Shown here: piece by piece, positions 4,452 through 6,939 of the stretch
How the letters are laid out: each line of letters opens with the position of its first letter
How positions within the stretch are numbered: position 1 is the stretch's first letter
Assembly (NCBI GenBank): GCA_025355935.1
Contig: JANXYS010000334.1
Location: 1-6,939 of the forward strand
DNA: 6,939 bases
Direction: 5' to 3'
Source: Chitinophagales bacterium
GTDB taxonomy: Bacteria > Bacteroidota > Bacteroidia > Chitinophagales > Chitinophagaceae
Notes under the pieces: generated by a model
What the model saw: only the letters and a program-made list of their open reading frames with translations
Database searches by the model: none
Told to the model about the DNA's origin: nothing
Translations under genes and position numbers: made by a program

Positions 4452-5852
4452 TTGGTTCACAATATTATTATCAGCGATTACCTTTTAATATTTCCGTACA
4501 TAGGGCTGTTTTATCTTCTTGCGAAAAGGATGAGCAAAGAATTGACAGAACCTGATTTGAGGAAGTATATGATGAATGCATTTTGGCTTCGAATGCTTGG
4601 AAGCATTTTATATTGCATGGTAGTTCAATATTATTACGGGTACGGAGATACATTTACTTTTTACAAGGGTGGAAACTTCTTCTCGGATCAAATCAAAGAC
4701 AATCTTTCTAACATTCATTACCTGTTTGCGACTTCAACGGAAACGGGTGAATGGTATAGCTCTAGTCCGGGTGGAGACGAAGGCTTTGTGGGGTATTTTG
4801 CTAATCCGTCGGGGAATTTTGTAATGAAGATTAGTGCTGTCCTCTCTTTTTTTGCGTTCAACAGATTTATTATAATCGCGTTATTTTTCGCCTTTTTCTC
4901 ATTCGTTGGCCAGTGGAAATTATTCCTGGTATTTGATGATATCAATAAGACCAGGAATAGGAAATTGCTTGCTTACGCTACCCTGTATACCCCGTCGATT
5001 TGGTTTTGGGGCAGTGGTTTACTGAAGGACTCTTTGTGCCTAGGCGCGCTCGGCATGATGGTAAGTATCCTCTATATTTACCTGGTTAAAAAACGCTTTT
5101 CATTTATAAGCCTTTTTTTATTTACTGGGCTTGCTTTCATGGTGACGATTATAAAGTCCTACATTACTGCCATTCTTTTCGCCGCTCTAGGCGTGACTAT
5201 TTTCTTTTTATTTATCCGTAGTATTAAAAGCATACTTGCAAGGATAGGATTGATTGCCTTAATGAGCGCAGTTGCTCTTTTGGTCTTGCTGCAGTTGGAT
5301 ATCTCGGAACAAATAACCCAGATTGTGGAAGATTCGGTAACCCAGATCCAGGGCTTCCAGGATGCATACCAAAGCGTTAATTCCGATGATGAAGCAAGCC
5401 GCGCAGGCTTTTCAATGGCGGATCTTAATCCCTCACTCGGCAGTTTGGCAATGCAGGCTCCCAGTGCAATATTCACTTGCCTATACCGGCCATTTATTTG
5501 GGAGAGCAGGAAAGTTATGATTATGTTTACTTCTCTGGAATCAATGCTTCTCCTATACTGTACTTTGTTTCTACTTTGGAAGACGCGTCTTATAGGATTT
5601 TTCAGTGCAATTTTTAAGAACGAATATTTGCTATTTTCATTCATTATCTCTTTGATGTTTGCCTTGATAATTGGGTTTACCACCTTTAATTTTGGAACGA
5701 TGATCAGGTATAAGATAATATTGCTTCCTTTTTTTTATTTCCTGCTCGTACATATTTATACAATGTATGTTCAAAAGCCAACTTTAATTGTAGCTGATCA
5801 AAGTTCGGCCAATTCGCTCGTCGCGTTGACTTTTGTCCAGAAGGTGAACTAA
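4452..5852 (+). CDS. Polytopic membrane protein, candidate Wzy-like polymerase or glycan-handling protein
   Basis: I do not recognise the family firmly. The 466-residue protein is an inner-membrane protein with about ten hydrophobic segments, roughly at 4-24, 43-62, 125-155, 172-211, 217-256, 262-281, 355-376, 391-410 and 419-440, some long enough for two helices. Two hydrophilic loops stand out: about 63-124, carrying YGYGDT (62-67) and a Gly/Ser/Pro-rich stretch, and about 282-335, acidic and Gln-rich. Charged or polar motifs beside the membrane are FWGSGLLKDS (185-194), RPFIWE (346-351) and NFGTMIRYK (413-421). Many helices with a sizeable loop in a sugar cluster suit a Wzy/EpsG-type polymerase or a GT-C-like enzyme, but this is inference. 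The gene is inverted relative to all its neighbours. The TTG at 4452 is only the first standard start; an upstream ATT or ACG is possible. The first internal Met (residue 27) would lose the first helix. Confidence 0.75.
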   Translation: MVHNIIISDYLLIFPYIGLFYLLAKRMSKELTEPDLRKYMMNAFWLRMLGSILYCMVVQYYYGYGDTFTFYKGGNFFSDQIKDNLSNIHYLFATSTETGEWYSSSPGGDEGFVGYFANPSGNFVMKISAVLSFFAFNRFIIIALFFAFFSFVGQWKLFLVFDDINKTRNRKLLAYATLYTPSIWFWGSGLLKDSLCLGALGMMVSILYIYLVKKRFSFISLFLFTGLAFMVTIIKSYITAILFAALGVTIFFLFIRSIKSILARIGLIALMSAVALLVLLQLDISEQITQIVEDSVTQIQGFQDAYQSVNSDDEASRAGFSMADLNPSLGSLAMQAPSAIFTCLYRPFIWESRKVMIMFTSLESMLLLYCTLFLLWKTRLIGFFSAIFKNEYLLFSFIISLMFALIIGFTTFNFGTMIRYKIILLPFFYFLLVHIYTMYVQKPTLIVADQSSANSLVALTFVQKVN

Positions 5853-6939
5853 GTCAGTTCCGTCTTATACCATGCTGCAGTATTTTTGATCATGGAGGCT
5901 GTCGTAAATTTTTCTAAATACAAGTTATAAGCATTATTTGAAAGCCGTGCCCGCTCGGAATCGTCTCCTAGTAGCGCAATAATTTTCGCAGCCAACTCCG
6001 TGCTGTTACTTTTGGGGACCATTATTGCAGTTTTGTTATTATCCATAAGTTCGTTACCGGCGGGCGTATCAAAAGCTACTACTGGCACCCGTAATGCAAA
6101 CGCTTCAATATATACCAACCCGAATGGTTCGAATAATGATGGAAGGACAATTATGTCAGACTGACTGATGTAAGAATAAGGGTGGGACTGAAAGCCCATA
6201 AAATGTATGTTTTTTTGCAATCCGAGATTATTAACACGCTCGGCAAGAGCGTCTTTGATGCTCCCTTCGCCGAGTATTACTAATACGCAAGAAGGATAAT
6301 GCTTTACGATTTCCGGCATTGCGTCAATAAGGTAACGATGGCCCTTAAACGTTTCTATTCTACCCACAATTATTAACTGGGGATTTCCAACCCTGCATTC
6401 AGATGCATATGCATTCGGGTCGAAGGCCTTTATATCCACCCCATGATGTATAACGGTAAAATTTGCTGAGCAAAGTTGCAATGCTACATATAAATCTGAT
6501 ATTCCCTTCGAAACAGCCAGGTTTCTAGTTATGTATTTTATGGAAAGTTTTGTGACCCTGTAATAAAGGTTTTTCTTGATATCAATTGGTTTACCGGGTT
6601 CATAAACTTCCAGTACCCGCTCATCATAACCATGTTTAGTTGAGACGATTTCGAGTTTCGAATTAAAGATTTTTTTAGCGAGAACTGCCAGGATATCAGA
6701 ATTGATGAGGTGACTGTGAATATATTTGAAACCACGCTCTGTACAGTACTTACTAATTTTATAAGCGGTTACAAGAAAAGCTGATCTCGATGAAATTAAA
6801 ATCTGAACATGGACCCCAGCATCAGTTAATTCCTGTTTGTAGATTTCCATCATACCTTTCGCAGAAAATCCACAAACGATCATAAGTTCACATTTGATAC
6901 CTTCTCGCTGTAAACCTGGTAGTAAGTGTTTCAAATATT
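5849..6939 (-). CDS. GT4-family glycosyltransferase, 5' end beyond the window
   Basis: This GT-B fold enzyme of family GT4 transfers a sugar from a nucleotide donor with retention of configuration, on the cytoplasmic face during glycan assembly. Numbering from the first TTG in frame (6934): HSHL at 73-76 and the HHGVD linker at 163-167. In the C-terminal donor domain GRIETFKGH is at 191-199, LGEGSIKDAL at 221-230, and the EX7E motif runs from Glu269 to Glu277 within LFEPFGLVYIEAF. The visible N-terminus, LKHLLPGLQREGIKCELM, corresponds to the first helix that normally follows a strand and a GGAE-type loop. The true start is therefore probably 15-25 codons further right, and the TTG is internal. 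The donor and linkage cannot be told from sequence. The TAG stop overlaps the TAA of the convergent membrane-protein gene. Confidence 0.92.
   Translation of the reverse strand, partial: YLKHLLPGLQREGIKCELMIVCGFSAKGMMEIYKQELTDAGVHVQILISSRSAFLVTAYKISKYCTERGFKYIHSHLINSDILAVLAKKIFNSKLEIVSTKHGYDERVLEVYEPGKPIDIKKNLYYRVTKLSIKYITRNLAVSKGISDLYVALQLCSANFTVIHHGVDIKAFDPNAYASECRVGNPQLIIVGRIETFKGHRYLIDAMPEIVKHYPSCVLVILGEGSIKDALAERVNNLGLQKNIHFMGFQSHPYSYISQSDIIVLPSLFEPFGLVYIEAFALRVPVVAFDTPAGNELMDNNKTAIMVPKSNSTELAAKIIALLGDDSERARLSNNAYNLYLEKFTTASMIKNTAAWYKTELT

Noticed and set aside
5159..5683. A 174-codon minus-strand frame inside the membrane-protein gene
   Set aside because: It is antisense to a gene with clear transmembrane pattern; the translated product is low in domain character and looks like the complement of hydrophobic codons.
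6932..6934. TTG as the real start of the GT4 gene
   Set aside because: The frame stays open to the window edge, and the encoded segment matches the first helix of GT4 enzymes rather than their N-terminal strand, so the start lies outside.
1..6939. CRISPR array, tRNA, rRNA, insertion sequence or toxin-antitoxin system
   Set aside because: No regularly spaced repeats, transposase motifs, terminal inverted repeats or RNA-gene signatures were seen; nearly all sequence is accounted for by polysaccharide genes.

Overview
The window is part of a cell-surface polysaccharide (O-antigen or capsule type) biosynthesis cluster. It most likely comes from a Bacteroidota bacterium, perhaps of the Sphingobacteriales/Chitinophagales kind. 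Evidence for this is the moderately AT-rich composition, the near absence of Shine-Dalgarno sequences with AT-rich leaders instead, a TAnnTTTG-type promoter element, and protein sequences that read like Bacteroidota members of their families. The genus cannot be fixed from this sequence alone.

Layout: six minus-strand genes read leftward from about 4303 to the left edge. In transcription order they are rmlB (dTDP-glucose 4,6-dehydratase), rmlA (glucose-1-phosphate thymidylyltransferase), a class I SAM methyltransferase, an FdtA/QdtA-type sugar 3,4-ketoisomerase, a small GNAT acetyltransferase, and the start of a larger GNAT/FemAB-like acyltransferase that is cut by the window edge. Right of rmlB, a 148-base divergent region separates this run from a single plus-strand gene (about 4452-5852) for a polytopic membrane protein. 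That gene converges, with a 4-base overlap of stop codons, on a minus-strand GT4 glycosyltransferase cut by the right edge.

Working model: RmlA and RmlB make dTDP-4-keto-6-deoxyglucose. The ketoisomerase diverts it to a 3-keto-6-deoxyhexose, which a PLP aminotransferase (not in the window, probably just beyond the left edge) would convert to a 3-amino-3,6-dideoxy sugar. One or both acyltransferases would then acylate the amine. The methyltransferase may add a methyl group to this sugar or to another residue of the glycan. The GT4 enzyme adds a sugar at the cytoplasmic membrane, and the membrane protein is a candidate Wzy-like polymerase or other glycan-handling protein. The absence of rmlC and rmlD from the window argues for this amino-sugar branch over L-rhamnose, but only for the stretch that is visible.

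There are no tRNA, rRNA, CRISPR or insertion-sequence features, and no gene-free stretch longer than 300 bases. Most of the window is recognisable. The parts most worth a second look are the inverted membrane-protein gene and its unusual start region, the tandem acyltransferases, the cysteine-less Trm112-like head of the methyltransferase, and small inverted repeats between rmlB and rmlA.
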